The translations under genes were made by a program, and so were the position numbers. Below are positions 17,143-24,282 of a stretch of 64,000 nucleotides of DNA, piece by piece (the stretch's first letter is position 1; each line of letters begins with the position of its first letter). The notes beneath the pieces are model-generated. The model did no database searches. It worked only from the letters and a program-made list of their open reading frames with translations, and was not told the origin of the DNA. This DNA is from Gammaproteobacteria bacterium. GTDB taxonomy: Bacteria; Pseudomonadota; Gammaproteobacteria; Pseudomonadales; Azotimanducaceae. The DNA lies in NCBI GenBank assembly GCA_026708185.1, contig JAPOVK010000045.1, positions 1 to 64,000 of the forward strand, given 5' to 3'.

Positions 17143-19557
17143 GTGGCGAGCAACCGGGTACGCACAAACCGTCCGAACGCGCCTTCGGGGCAGGCGTTTC
17201 AGATGAAGCCGTTGGCCGTCGCCATCATGGTGGCGCACACGCCAGTCGTCCTCGCGCAGGAACCAACGCAGGAAGTCGACGCCCAGGGGCGCGCGATCGA
17301 GGAGGTCATCGTCACCGCCACGAAGCGCGAGGCCAACATGCAGGACCTCGCGCAGAGCATCACGGCGTTCACCACCGACGACCTCGAACGCCTGCGGGCC
17401 CGCGACATGAAGGAGTACATAGACGCGTTACCGAGCATCGCGCTGGTCAACAGCGTGCCCGGTCGCAACTCCGTGGTGTTCCGGGGCGTGTCGACGGGCT
17501 CGTCGGAGTACCGCACCGACAGCATGACAGCGGTGTATCTCGACGAGCAGCCCCTGACCACCAACTCGCAACAGGTCGATCCCTGGCTGGTGGACATCGA
17601 GCGCGTGGAAGCATTGCCTGGACCGCAGGGCACGTTGTTCGGCTCGAGTTCCCAGTCCGGCACGTTGCGCGTCATCACCAACAAGCCGGATCCGAGCGGC
17701 TTCAGCGCACAGATCGACGCGAGCGCCTATGCGACGAGCGACGGCGAACCCAGCCACGACCTGAGCGGCCACATCAACGTCCCCTTAGGCAATCGCCTCG
17801 CCGTGCGCGTCGCCGCCTTCGCGTCCCACGAGGGCGGCTACGTCGACAACGTCCTCGGCCGCGATCTGGCGGATACGCAGGACAACTCCCGCGTGGTCGA
17901 AGAGGACTTCAACGAGTACGACATCTCCGGCGGACGCGTGGCTGCGACCTGGGACGTGAGCGACCGCTGGACCGCCATCGCCGGACTCATCACCCAGAAC
18001 AGCTCGGCAACCGGTGCCTGGGAATCCGACCCGGCGCTCGGCGACTTCAAGATCGTCAAGTTCTTCGACGAGTACCGGGACGACGACTGGCAGCAGACCT
18101 CGCTCACCTTCAAGGGCGACCTCGGTGCTGCGGAGTTCTCCGCGACCAGCGCCTGGTTCGACCGGGACATCGCCTACGAGTGGGATAACCACGTCTACGA
18201 GCAGTACAAGGACGCCTACTGGGGCGTGTACAACGGCTACGGGCTCTACAACTCGGAGTACACCTTCGGCACCACCTTCAATGAGCAAACCCAGGAACGC
18301 TTCTCGCAAGAGGTGCGGCTGACGTCGTTGGGGGCGAGCCGGTTCCAGTGGATGGTCGGCGCGTTCTACGAGGACGTGGACGACGAGTGGTTCTACGGCG
18401 CCCAGAACCCGTCGCTCATGAACACCGTGGCCTGGGAGACCGCCAACTACTACGCCTACACCTACTACGCCGCCTACGATCACATCCAATATCCGCTCGC
18501 GCCGAGCAACGTGGGCTACTTCAACCACTTCGTGCGCGCGGTGGAGCAGACGGCCGCATTCGGCGAGATGTCCTTCGACATGAGCGAGCGCCTGACCACG
18601 ACCCTGGGGCTGCGCTGGTTCGAGTACGACCGCAACGAGTTCGATCAGTTCCAGTTCCCGCAGGGGCTGCCGCCGCTATCGGGCCTCGACTCGGACGGCG
18701 CCTACCGGGCCGAGGGCGTCGAGCAGGACACGGCGCTCAAGCTCTCCGCGCAGTACACCATCGACAACGACCGCATGCTCTATGCCCTCTTCAGCCAGGG
18801 CTTCCGGCTCGGGGGCTCCAACAGTCAGCGTGCCGCGGCGACGGGGCTCGTGCCGCTGAACTATGGCGCCGACAAGCTCAACAACTACGAAGGGGGCCTC
18901 AAGAGCGAGTGGTTCGACAACCGCCTGCAATTGAACGTCTCGGCGTTCTACATGATCTGGAACGATATCCAGATCGACAACGCCGGCGGCGTGGAGGATA
19001 AGTGGTGGTTGCGCGGCATGATCAACGGCGACACGGCGCGCACCATGGGGGTGGAGGTCAGTTGGGACGCCAGTCTCTCGGACAGCCTGCGCTTCGAAGG
19101 CGGGATCTTCCTCGCCGACCCCGAGTTCAATTCCGAGTTCACGCTTTTGAGCGGCGAAGTGGTCACCGACGGCACCACGATGCCCATTTCGCCGGAGTTC
19201 AAGTACTACTTCGCGCTCGAGTACACGGTGTGGGACTGGCGCGGTATCGGCGACCTCTGGGCGCGGTACGACACGAGCTACCAGTCGGCCGTCTACAACG
19301 GCTTGAGCAGCGCGATCGCCAACGATCCCGACGGCAAGCAGCCGGCGTGGACGCAGAGCAACTTCCAGCTCGGCATCGAGACGCGCCGGGGGCCGGAGCT
19401 CGTCTTCGAGGTCAACAACGTCTGGGACGAACGCACGATCAGTTGGCTGGACAGCGACAGCGACCAGGCCGCGCAATTCGGCGACCCCCGGTTCCGCAAA
19501 CTCCGGTCCTACGCCCCGCCCCGCAGCATCGGCCTGAGCGCTACGTTCCGGTTCTGA
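17143..19557 (+). CDS. TonB-dependent outer-membrane receptor
   Basis: An 804-residue outer-membrane receptor that imports a large or scarce substrate using TonB energy. A short leader ends near VVLAQEP, followed by the TonB-box-like segment EEVIVTATKREANMQDLAQSI. The plug domain includes VVFRGVSTGS and the PGPQGTLFGSSSQSGTLRVIT segment, and a beta-barrel ends in the terminal aromatic signature SIGLSATFRF. The GTG start at 17143 is accepted because the N-terminus leads into the leader; a start at the internal MKPLAVAIM is also possible. The substrate is unknown. Confidence 0.93.
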   Translation: MASNRVRTNRPNAPSGQAFQMKPLAVAIMVAHTPVVLAQEPTQEVDAQGRAIEEVIVTATKREANMQDLAQSITAFTTDDLERLRARDMKEYIDALPSIALVNSVPGRNSVVFRGVSTGSSEYRTDSMTAVYLDEQPLTTNSQQVDPWLVDIERVEALPGPQGTLFGSSSQSGTLRVITNKPDPSGFSAQIDASAYATSDGEPSHDLSGHINVPLGNRLAVRVAAFASHEGGYVDNVLGRDLADTQDNSRVVEEDFNEYDISGGRVAATWDVSDRWTAIAGLITQNSSATGAWESDPALGDFKIVKFFDEYRDDDWQQTSLTFKGDLGAAEFSATSAWFDRDIAYEWDNHVYEQYKDAYWGVYNGYGLYNSEYTFGTTFNEQTQERFSQEVRLTSLGASRFQWMVGAFYEDVDDEWFYGAQNPSLMNTVAWETANYYAYTYYAAYDHIQYPLAPSNVGYFNHFVRAVEQTAAFGEMSFDMSERLTTTLGLRWFEYDRNEFDQFQFPQGLPPLSGLDSDGAYRAEGVEQDTALKLSAQYTIDNDRMLYALFSQGFRLGGSNSQRAAATGLVPLNYGADKLNNYEGGLKSEWFDNRLQLNVSAFYMIWNDIQIDNAGGVEDKWWLRGMINGDTARTMGVEVSWDASLSDSLRFEGGIFLADPEFNSEFTLLSGEVVTDGTTMPISPEFKYYFALEYTVWDWRGIGDLWARYDTSYQSAVYNGLSSAIANDPDGKQPAWTQSNFQLGIETRRGPELVFEVNNVWDERTISWLDSDSDQAAQFGDPRFRKLRSYAPPRSIGLSATFRF

Positions 19558-19585
19558 CCAAGCGGACCCGCCGGGTCGCGTCCGC

Positions 19586-20509
19586 GTGAAACTGCTCGCC
19601 ACGTCGGTGGTGCGCGGCAGCCAGCAGGGGGAGAGCCACGGCGGCATCTACCTGTTGGACCTCGAACGCGAGCGGGCCGACCTCAAACTCGACTGGGACG
19701 CCGCCGGCATCGACTGGGCCGGCCGCGGCGGCGACCGCGGACTGCGCGGCATCGCCTTCGACGCTGAGACCGTCTACATCACCGCGAGCGACGAACTCTA
19801 CGCCTTCGCCCCGGACTTCTCGCCGATCGGCTCGTGGCGCAACCCCTACCTGAAGCACGGCCACGAAACGAGCATCCGCGAGCGAACGCTCTACATCGCC
19901 TCCACCGGATTCGACTCGATCCTCGGCTTCGACCTCGACGAGAAGACCTTCACCTGGGCCATGCACGTCGACCTGCAACGTTTCCGGTTCGTCGCCCGGG
20001 CGTACGACCCGAACGCCGACAACGGCCCGTTGCAACTCAACAGGCTGCACATCAACAACGTCCACTGCGACGACAACGGCATGTACTTGAGCGGCTTGCG
20101 CACCGGCGGCATGGCCCACTTCAACGGCACGACGTTGTCGATGAGCGCGGAACTCCCCGCCGGTACGCACAACGCCCGGCCTTTCCGCAACGGCGTCCTG
20201 TTCAACGACAGCGAAGCCGACCGGTTGCGCTACGTCGGTCGCGGGGACGGTAGCGAGGACCGGGCCATGGCCGTGCCCAGGTACTCACCGCGGGAGCTTC
20301 AGAACGCGGAGTTCGACGACGGCCACGTCGCGCGGCAAGGCTTCGCCCGCGGGCTCGCCGTGCTCTCGGAGACGGTCGTGGCGGGCGGCTCCTCGCCCTC
20401 GACGGTGGTTGTCTACGACCTTGCGGGCAACCAGCGACTGATGTCCGTGAACCTGTCGATGGATGTGCGTAACGCGATCCACGGGTTGGAAGTGTGGCCT
20501 TTCTCTTAG
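19586..20509 (+). CDS. Beta-propeller protein of unknown function
   Basis: A 307-residue protein with no clear signal peptide and repeated strand motifs such as LRGIAFDAETVYITASDELYAF, RTLYIASTGFDSILGFDLDE and THNARPFRNGVLFNDSEADRLRYVG. These indicate a roughly six-bladed propeller. It resembles the DUF4915/TIGR03032 kind of propeller as I remember it, but this is not secure. Catalysis is not evident; a binding role is possible. It begins with GTG 28 nt after the TonB receptor stop, so co-expression is likely. Confidence 0.7.
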   Translation: MKLLATSVVRGSQQGESHGGIYLLDLERERADLKLDWDAAGIDWAGRGGDRGLRGIAFDAETVYITASDELYAFAPDFSPIGSWRNPYLKHGHETSIRERTLYIASTGFDSILGFDLDEKTFTWAMHVDLQRFRFVARAYDPNADNGPLQLNRLHINNVHCDDNGMYLSGLRTGGMAHFNGTTLSMSAELPAGTHNARPFRNGVLFNDSEADRLRYVGRGDGSEDRAMAVPRYSPRELQNAEFDDGHVARQGFARGLAVLSETVVAGGSSPSTVVVYDLAGNQRLMSVNLSMDVRNAIHGLEVWPFS

Positions 20510-20510
20510 T

Positions 20511-20527
20511 GGGCTAGCAAGTAGCCC
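20511..20527 (+). terminator. Weak hairpin after the propeller gene
   Basis: GGGCTA (20511-20516) pairs with TAGCCC (20522-20527) across a 5-nt loop, just after the stop at 20509. There is no good T-tract, so this is only a possible terminator. Confidence 0.3.
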
Positions 20528-20571
20528 TCCGACTTGGCGTTTGGTTGAAAGCTCTTGTTGAATCGTCCGGA

Positions 20572-21066
20572 CTACTCCAGTCGACGAGCAACCGCCTCGA
20601 CCGTTCGAATCATTGCGTCAATGAACCCGGCATCCACCTCGAGCCTGCCTTCGTACTCCGCGAGGTTGCGCTTTCGATGAGCCTGGTCGAGTACTCGCCA
20701 CTGATGGTTCTCGAGCCCGACGGTATGCGGCAGGCACTGGAATACGAGATACCGATTGTCCGACCGATACCCGGCTCGGCGAAGAGCGCCTAGATGCCTT
20801 GAGAGCGCGGACCGTTGAGGCGTGAATCAAGCTCTGCGACACCGGTGGGAGAACGCGCAGCGTTCTCGATCGCGTCGCTCCAGCGACGCGCCGTGGGCTG
20901 CGTTGTAGGCGAGATCGAACCGAGACTCCATGCTAAGTCCCGTGTTTCGCGCGTCACGGAGTCTAGCGAGCCCCGAACTGATCAGTCCCGCCACTTCCGC
21001 TTCAGAAGGCGGCTCAGTCTTCAGGCGCCCGACCTTGACGAGATTATCCAGAGAGTCAATTGACAT
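20572..21066 (-). pseudogene. HEPN-domain toxin gene interrupted by a repeat
   Basis: The N-terminal part starts at MSIDSLDNLVKVGRLKTEP (21066) and reads to SRFDLAYNAAH (to 20893). The C-terminal part resumes in another frame at LGALRRAGYRSDNRY and continues through LVFQCLPHTVGLENHQW, QAHRKRNLAEYEG and ends at RRLE with TAG at 20572-20574. The family is the HEPN class found after wHTH-nucleotidyltransferase genes. The RKRNLAEYEG segment is probably its RNase-like motif region. Between the halves lies a 94-nt structured repeat (20799-20892). The interrupted frame instead ends at a stop near 20827, so any product lacks the C-terminal half. The ATG overlaps the nucleotidyltransferase stop by 11 nt. 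Confidence 0.85.
20799..20892 (+). repeat. Structured repeat, family 1, copy B (in HEPN gene)
   Basis: A 94-nt relative of the element at 10797-10892. It begins TTGAGAGCGC and contains a weak TTGA/TCAA pair, then GAGAACGC/GCGTTCTC (20850-20868) and CGCGTCGCT/AGCGACGCG (20871-20890), joined by CTCGATCGCG. Stem differences from copy A are compensated on both arms, so the structures have been maintained. It sits inside the coding sequence of a HEPN gene, which gives the strongest evidence that the family is mobile. A 3-nt GCC flanks both ends, but this is too short to claim as a target duplication. Confidence 0.8.
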
Positions 21067-21673
21067 CGGATGATCCCACCAGCACTTCCGTTGGTCCGGT
21101 GAGGACACGTCGTAGAAACTCGTTTCCGCGTTGACGACGCTTATCGAACTCATCGCGCGTGTACAGAGCGGGGTCGATCGACCGCCCCAGTTCTCGCTCG
21201 GCGCTGGCAAGGTGGGAGAAGACCTCTTCAAGAATGAGGTCTTCCGACACTATGAGCAGGTCGATGTCACTCGCGGCCGTATCTGTCTGCTTCGCAACGG
21301 AACCGTAGATCAGGGCCAACGTGATGCGCGATTCGATCGGTCCAAGTGCTGCTCGGATCTGCTCCGCCACGCCGACTGTCTTGCTGATAATCGAGCACAG
21401 TTCCTGGTAGATCGGCGCTTGGGCATTGGCCCGAAAGTGCTTACGGTTCCCTTGCCATTCCGGGACAATGAGTCGCCCGCGCTCTAGTCGCGACAGTTCA
21501 CGCTGGACACCACCGCGTCCCGCGCGCGCGAGCTTGATCAACTCAGTGACATAGAAGGAGCGACCGGGCTGGCCGAAGAGCAACCGGAGCACGCGCTTTT
21601 GCGTCCCCGTGAACAGCGCGTCTGCCAGCGATGCCGTTGAGCCAGGTGGTGTCGCGAAGGAGTCTATACCCAT
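21056..21673 (-). CDS. wHTH-nucleotidyltransferase (MNT-type antitoxin)
   Basis: Start at 21673 (MGIDSFATPPGSTASLADAL), about 205 residues. Residues about 15-100 form a winged helix-turn-helix: QKRVLRLLFGQPGRSFYVTELIKLARAGRGGVQRELSRLE, in pieces. A minimal nucleotidyltransferase domain follows with LIYGSVAKQTDTAASDIDLLIV, the GS...D.D catalytic pattern. In HEPN/MNT pairs this partner neutralises the HEPN RNase, in some systems by adding nucleotides to it. The cognate HEPN gene directly downstream is broken here, so this may be an orphan antitoxin. A nested palindrome covers its start codon. Confidence 0.87.
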   Translation of the reverse strand: MGIDSFATPPGSTASLADALFTGTQKRVLRLLFGQPGRSFYVTELIKLARAGRGGVQRELSRLERGRLIVPEWQGNRKHFRANAQAPIYQELCSIISKTVGVAEQIRAALGPIESRITLALIYGSVAKQTDTAASDIDLLIVSEDLILEEVFSHLASAERELGRSIDPALYTRDEFDKRRQRGNEFLRRVLTGPTEVLVGSSDVN

Positions 21674-21703
21674 AACGAGTATCTTAATACTCGCTTTGGG
21701 TAT
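21666..21703 (+). promoter_or_regulatory. Nested palindromic operator at the MNT start
   Basis: The inner perfect inverted repeat is CGAGTAT (21676-21682) and ATACTCG (21687-21693) around CTTA. The outer pair is ATACCCA (21666-21672) and TGGGTAT (21697-21703). All arms are centred on the same point near 21684.5. The structure covers the start codon of the wHTH-nucleotidyltransferase (21671-21673) and is AT-rich against a GC-rich background. The most likely role is autorepression by the encoded winged helix. Binding is inferred. Confidence 0.65.
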
Positions 21704-21752
21704 GTTCAAATTGCACGCCGGGGCGGGAGATGTCGGTCGCGGCGGCGCCGCG

Positions 21753-21893
21753 CGTGCGAGCTTGAACAATTCAGTGAGATAGAAAGTGCAACCGGGCTGG
21801 CCGAAGAGCAACCGGAGCACGCGCTCTTGCGTCCCTGTAAACAGCGTGCCCGCCAGCGATGCCGTTGAGGCGGGTGGTGAAGGAGTCTGTGTA
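21753..21893 (-). pseudogene. Partial duplicate of the wHTH-nucleotidyltransferase gene
   Basis: About 140 bp upstream of the intact gene repeat its 5' coding region (21523-21665) at high identity. The minus-strand translation reads STASLAGTLFTG, then TQERVLRLLFGQPGCTFYL and TELFKLARA, against STASLADALFTG, TQKRVLRLLFGQPGRSFYV and TELIKLARA in the functional copy. It has no start codon or nucleotidyltransferase domain. It and flanking sequence fill 21704-21951; nothing else is evident there. It could arise from tandem duplication or from insertion of a related module followed by deletion. Confidence 0.82.
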
Positions 21894-21951
21894 GGCTAAG
21901 GACGGGTGCAGCTCGTTGGCCACGGCGCCGACGTACGGCCCTTGTGCCCGG

Positions 21952-21977
21952 TTGGTCATTGGTGGACGATTGGAGCA
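21952..21977 (+). promoter_or_regulatory. Shared 26-nt upstream motif, copy 1
   Basis: TTGGTCATTGG followed by ACnATTGGnGCA, ending 12 nt before the hicB-like start at 21990. 21 of 26 positions match a segment at 24244-24269 that ends 13 nt before an unrelated lipoprotein gene. It could be a shared regulatory or leader element. Confidence 0.4.
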
Positions 21978-21989
21978 GCCGATCACACT

Positions 21990-22460
21990 ATGGAGTCCTC
22001 AATGAGCGCGACCGCGCGTACGGGCACCATCAAGATGACCCGCCCCCCCGGCCTCGGTGTTGTTGGGTCGGGCCCCCTGTTGCACTTGGATGTGCTTGGG
22101 GTGGAGGAGGATGGCCGGTGGTCCGCGATCGCGTTGGACATGAGCATTGCTGATCACGGGGAAACGTTCGACGAGGCCCTCGAAAGCCTAAGGGACGCGT
22201 TGAAGGCGCAGTTCGAGTTCGCCTTCAGCAAGGAGGGGGGCGCCCAACTGCGTAGCAACCTCTTCACGCCTGCCGAGGGGCGCTATTTTCGGATGTACCG
22301 GGACGCGAGACGGAAGGAGATGCTCGACGCGATCGCGGCCCTGCACGCTCTGCTGGTTGAGGAGGCCGGGGAGTCTAGGCTGCTGGCTCCGCCGGAGGAT
22401 AGCGGCGTCCGTCGTCTGGAACGACGCTTCCAGTGCCCGCTCGCCGCGGCGGAGCGGTGA
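21990..22460 (+). CDS. HicB-like antitoxin
   Basis: About 156 residues from ATG 21990; ATG 22002 is an alternative. The core LLHLDVLGVEEDGRWSAIALDM with SIADHGETFDEALESLRDAL is the degraded RNase-H-like HicB fold (DUF1902-like), in which an enzyme-like domain senses and blocks the partner toxin. The C-terminal part is helical and may bind DNA. The TGA overlaps the next gene's GTG (GTGA), so the order is antitoxin-toxin, the reverse of canonical E. coli hicAB. Confidence 0.78.
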   Translation: MESSMSATARTGTIKMTRPPGLGVVGSGPLLHLDVLGVEEDGRWSAIALDMSIADHGETFDEALESLRDALKAQFEFAFSKEGGAQLRSNLFTPAEGRYFRMYRDARRKEMLDAIAALHALLVEEAGESRLLAPPEDSGVRRLERRFQCPLAAAER

Positions 22461-22672
22461 ACTATCGAGAGGTGCTCAGACGGCTGCAGCGACACGACTC
22501 CCGAATCAAGGAATTGCCTTCTCGGGGCAAGGGAAGCCACCGGATAATCCACCACACCGGGCTGGGCCAGTCGTATCCTCTGAAGTACCACGGTGCCAAG
22601 ACCCACATCCCGCCAGCGGTTCTCAACCAACTGTCCCGGAAATTCGAACTCCCTGACGGCTTTTGGCGGTAG
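22457..22672 (+). CDS. HicA-like toxin
   Basis: A 71-residue putative mRNA interferase of the double-stranded-RNA-binding-like HicA family. The diagnostic segment is RGKGSHRIIHH, with the catalytic histidine expected in GSH. It is followed by YHGAKTHIPPAVLNQLSRKF, which corresponds to the C-terminal helix of HicA. The start is GTG at 22457 inside the antitoxin stop; an upstream ATG in the same frame (22433) falls in the partner gene and is less likely. Confidence 0.82.
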   Translation: MNYREVLRRLQRHDSRIKELPSRGKGSHRIIHHTGLGQSYPLKYHGAKTHIPPAVLNQLSRKFELPDGFWR

Positions 22673-22722
22673 TGGTCGGTTTGGTCGGTTGGCTGGTGAC
22701 CACCCAGCCGTGCCCCGAGCAC

Positions 22723-24102
22723 CTAAAGCACAGCGCTTTCCCACTCGGCCAGCATCGCCAGCAGCCGTCGCATCATGTCGTCCGCTTCCTCGGAACTGAT
22801 CGACAGCGGCGGTGAAACCCAGATCGGCAAGCCCCTGGCCAGCCCCGGCTGCCTGGAACTCCCGTAGAGCGAGCTGTACATCGCGAGTCCGTGCTTCAAT
22901 GCGATCGACTGGAACAGCTCCTGGGCACCCGCGCTGCGGTCGAAGAAACGCCTCGTCTCCTTGTCCGCGACCAGTTCGATGGCCATCATCAAGCCCCAGC
23001 CGCGCACATCGGCCACCGTCGGGTGGGCGAGTAGTTCGTCGCGGTAGCCGAAGATGCGCTCGCTCTGCGCGTTGCAGTTCTCGATCAGCTTCTCGTCCTG
23101 GATCACGCGAATCAGCTCGCAGCCGGCCGCGCAGCCCAGCGGATGCCCGCCGAACGTGTAGCCGTGTACGAAAGGCGTGCCCTGCTCGAAGGGCACGTTG
23201 ATGCGGCTTGACACCGATACGGCCGCGAACGGCACGTAGCAGCTCGAAATCCCCTTGGCCATCACCATGACGTCGGCATCGACGCTGAAGTGCTCCATGC
23301 CGAACCACTTGCCCGTGCGGCCGAAGCCGGTGACCACCTCGTCGGCGATCAGCAGCACGTCGTAGCGATCGCAGATGTCGCGAATCGTCCGCCAGTAGCT
23401 GTCCGGCGGCACGCAGGCGTAGTCGGGGCCGCAGCCGTGCGGTGTGGCCAGGAATGCCGCCACGGTCTGCGCGCCGGCGTAGTGGACGGCGAACTCCAGC
23501 GCCTTGGCGCACTCCACGCCCCACTCGTCTCGGCTCATGCCTGCCGGCCGGTCGAAGTCCGAGTACTGTCGGATGTGCGGCCAACGGGGCAGCATCGGCT
23601 CGAAGACGCTTTGCGAGGCTGGGCTGTGTGATGCAGCGAGGGTCGCCAGCGTCATGCCGTGATAGGCGTCGCGATGGCTGATGATCTTGTGCTTGTCGGG
23701 GTGGCCGAGCGCCACTTGGGCTTGGCGGGCCAGCTTGATGGCGGTCTCGACCGCCTCGGAGCCGCCCGAAGCCAGGTAGGCGTGGTCCAGGTCCGCTGGG
23801 GTCACCTCGGAGAGGAGCTTGCAGAACTCGGCGCGCTTCGGATCCGCGACGGACGGGTGCGTATAGGTGTAGCTCTCCAACTGCGCCACGATCGCCTGCT
23901 TCATCCGCGGATGGTTGTGCGGCAGATTCACGGCCATCGGCCCGCCGGATACGTCGTAGTAGCGGTTACCGTCCTTGTCGTAGATGAACACGCCCTCGGC
24001 GTGCTCGATCTCCACGTCCATGGGGTGATAGGCGAAAACGTGCCGCCAATCGCCTTCGGGGCGAAGCGTGCGCGGAAGGTTGTGCGTCGCGGCGGTCGCC
24101 AT
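22723..24102 (-). CDS. Class III PLP-dependent aminotransferase
   Basis: About 459 residues from MATAATHN at 24102; an upstream ATG at 24141 is possible. Fold-type I aminotransferase features are GVFIYDKDGNRYYDVSGGPM, YLASGGSEAVETAIKLARQ, SHRDAYHGMTLA, the metal-free PLP segment LIADEVVTGFGRTGKWFG, and VMVMAKGISS with the PLP lysine. It resembles omega-amino acid or taurine-type pyruvate aminotransferases, but the amine donor is not predictable. It lies alone, convergent with the HicA-like gene. Confidence 0.9.
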   Translation of the reverse strand: MATAATHNLPRTLRPEGDWRHVFAYHPMDVEIEHAEGVFIYDKDGNRYYDVSGGPMAVNLPHNHPRMKQAIVAQLESYTYTHPSVADPKRAEFCKLLSEVTPADLDHAYLASGGSEAVETAIKLARQAQVALGHPDKHKIISHRDAYHGMTLATLAASHSPASQSVFEPMLPRWPHIRQYSDFDRPAGMSRDEWGVECAKALEFAVHYAGAQTVAAFLATPHGCGPDYACVPPDSYWRTIRDICDRYDVLLIADEVVTGFGRTGKWFGMEHFSVDADVMVMAKGISSCYVPFAAVSVSSRINVPFEQGTPFVHGYTFGGHPLGCAAGCELIRVIQDEKLIENCNAQSERIFGYRDELLAHPTVADVRGWGLMMAIELVADKETRRFFDRSAGAQELFQSIALKHGLAMYSSLYGSSRQPGLARGLPIWVSPPLSISSEEADDMMRRLLAMLAEWESAVL

Positions 24103-24147
24103 CGGGTGGTCCTGACGTTGAGAAGAGCGGGATGCTAGCACCGACCG

Positions 24148-24193
24148 GGTGCGCGGATGTCCGCGCGGCTACTCGCGGTCACCGCGCATTCCG
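24148..24193 (+). repeat. GC-rich palindromic repeat, family 2, copy A
   Basis: Starts GGTGCGCGGATGTCC and ends CATTCCG, with the perfect hairpin GCGCGGA/TCCGCGC (24151-24166). It shares both ends with the element at 60436-60483. It lies between divergent genes. Confidence 0.55.
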
Positions 24194-24243
24194 TCTCTCC
24201 CTGATGGCGGGGCCGCTTGGTCGTCCGCAACCGCTGATCGATG

Positions 24244-24269
24244 TTGGTCATTGGCTTACTATTGGGGCA
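24244..24269 (+). promoter_or_regulatory. Shared 26-nt upstream motif, copy 2
   Basis: Matches 21952-21977 at 21 of 26 positions, with the same spacing (13 nt) to the downstream start codon at 24283. See copy 1. Function is unknown. Confidence 0.4.
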
Positions 24270-24282
24270 CGGAGGAGTCGGC

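Noticed and set aside
20545-20793. An 82-codon plus-strand gene after the propeller
   Set aside because: The opposite strand encodes the C-terminal half of the HEPN protein with clear family residues.
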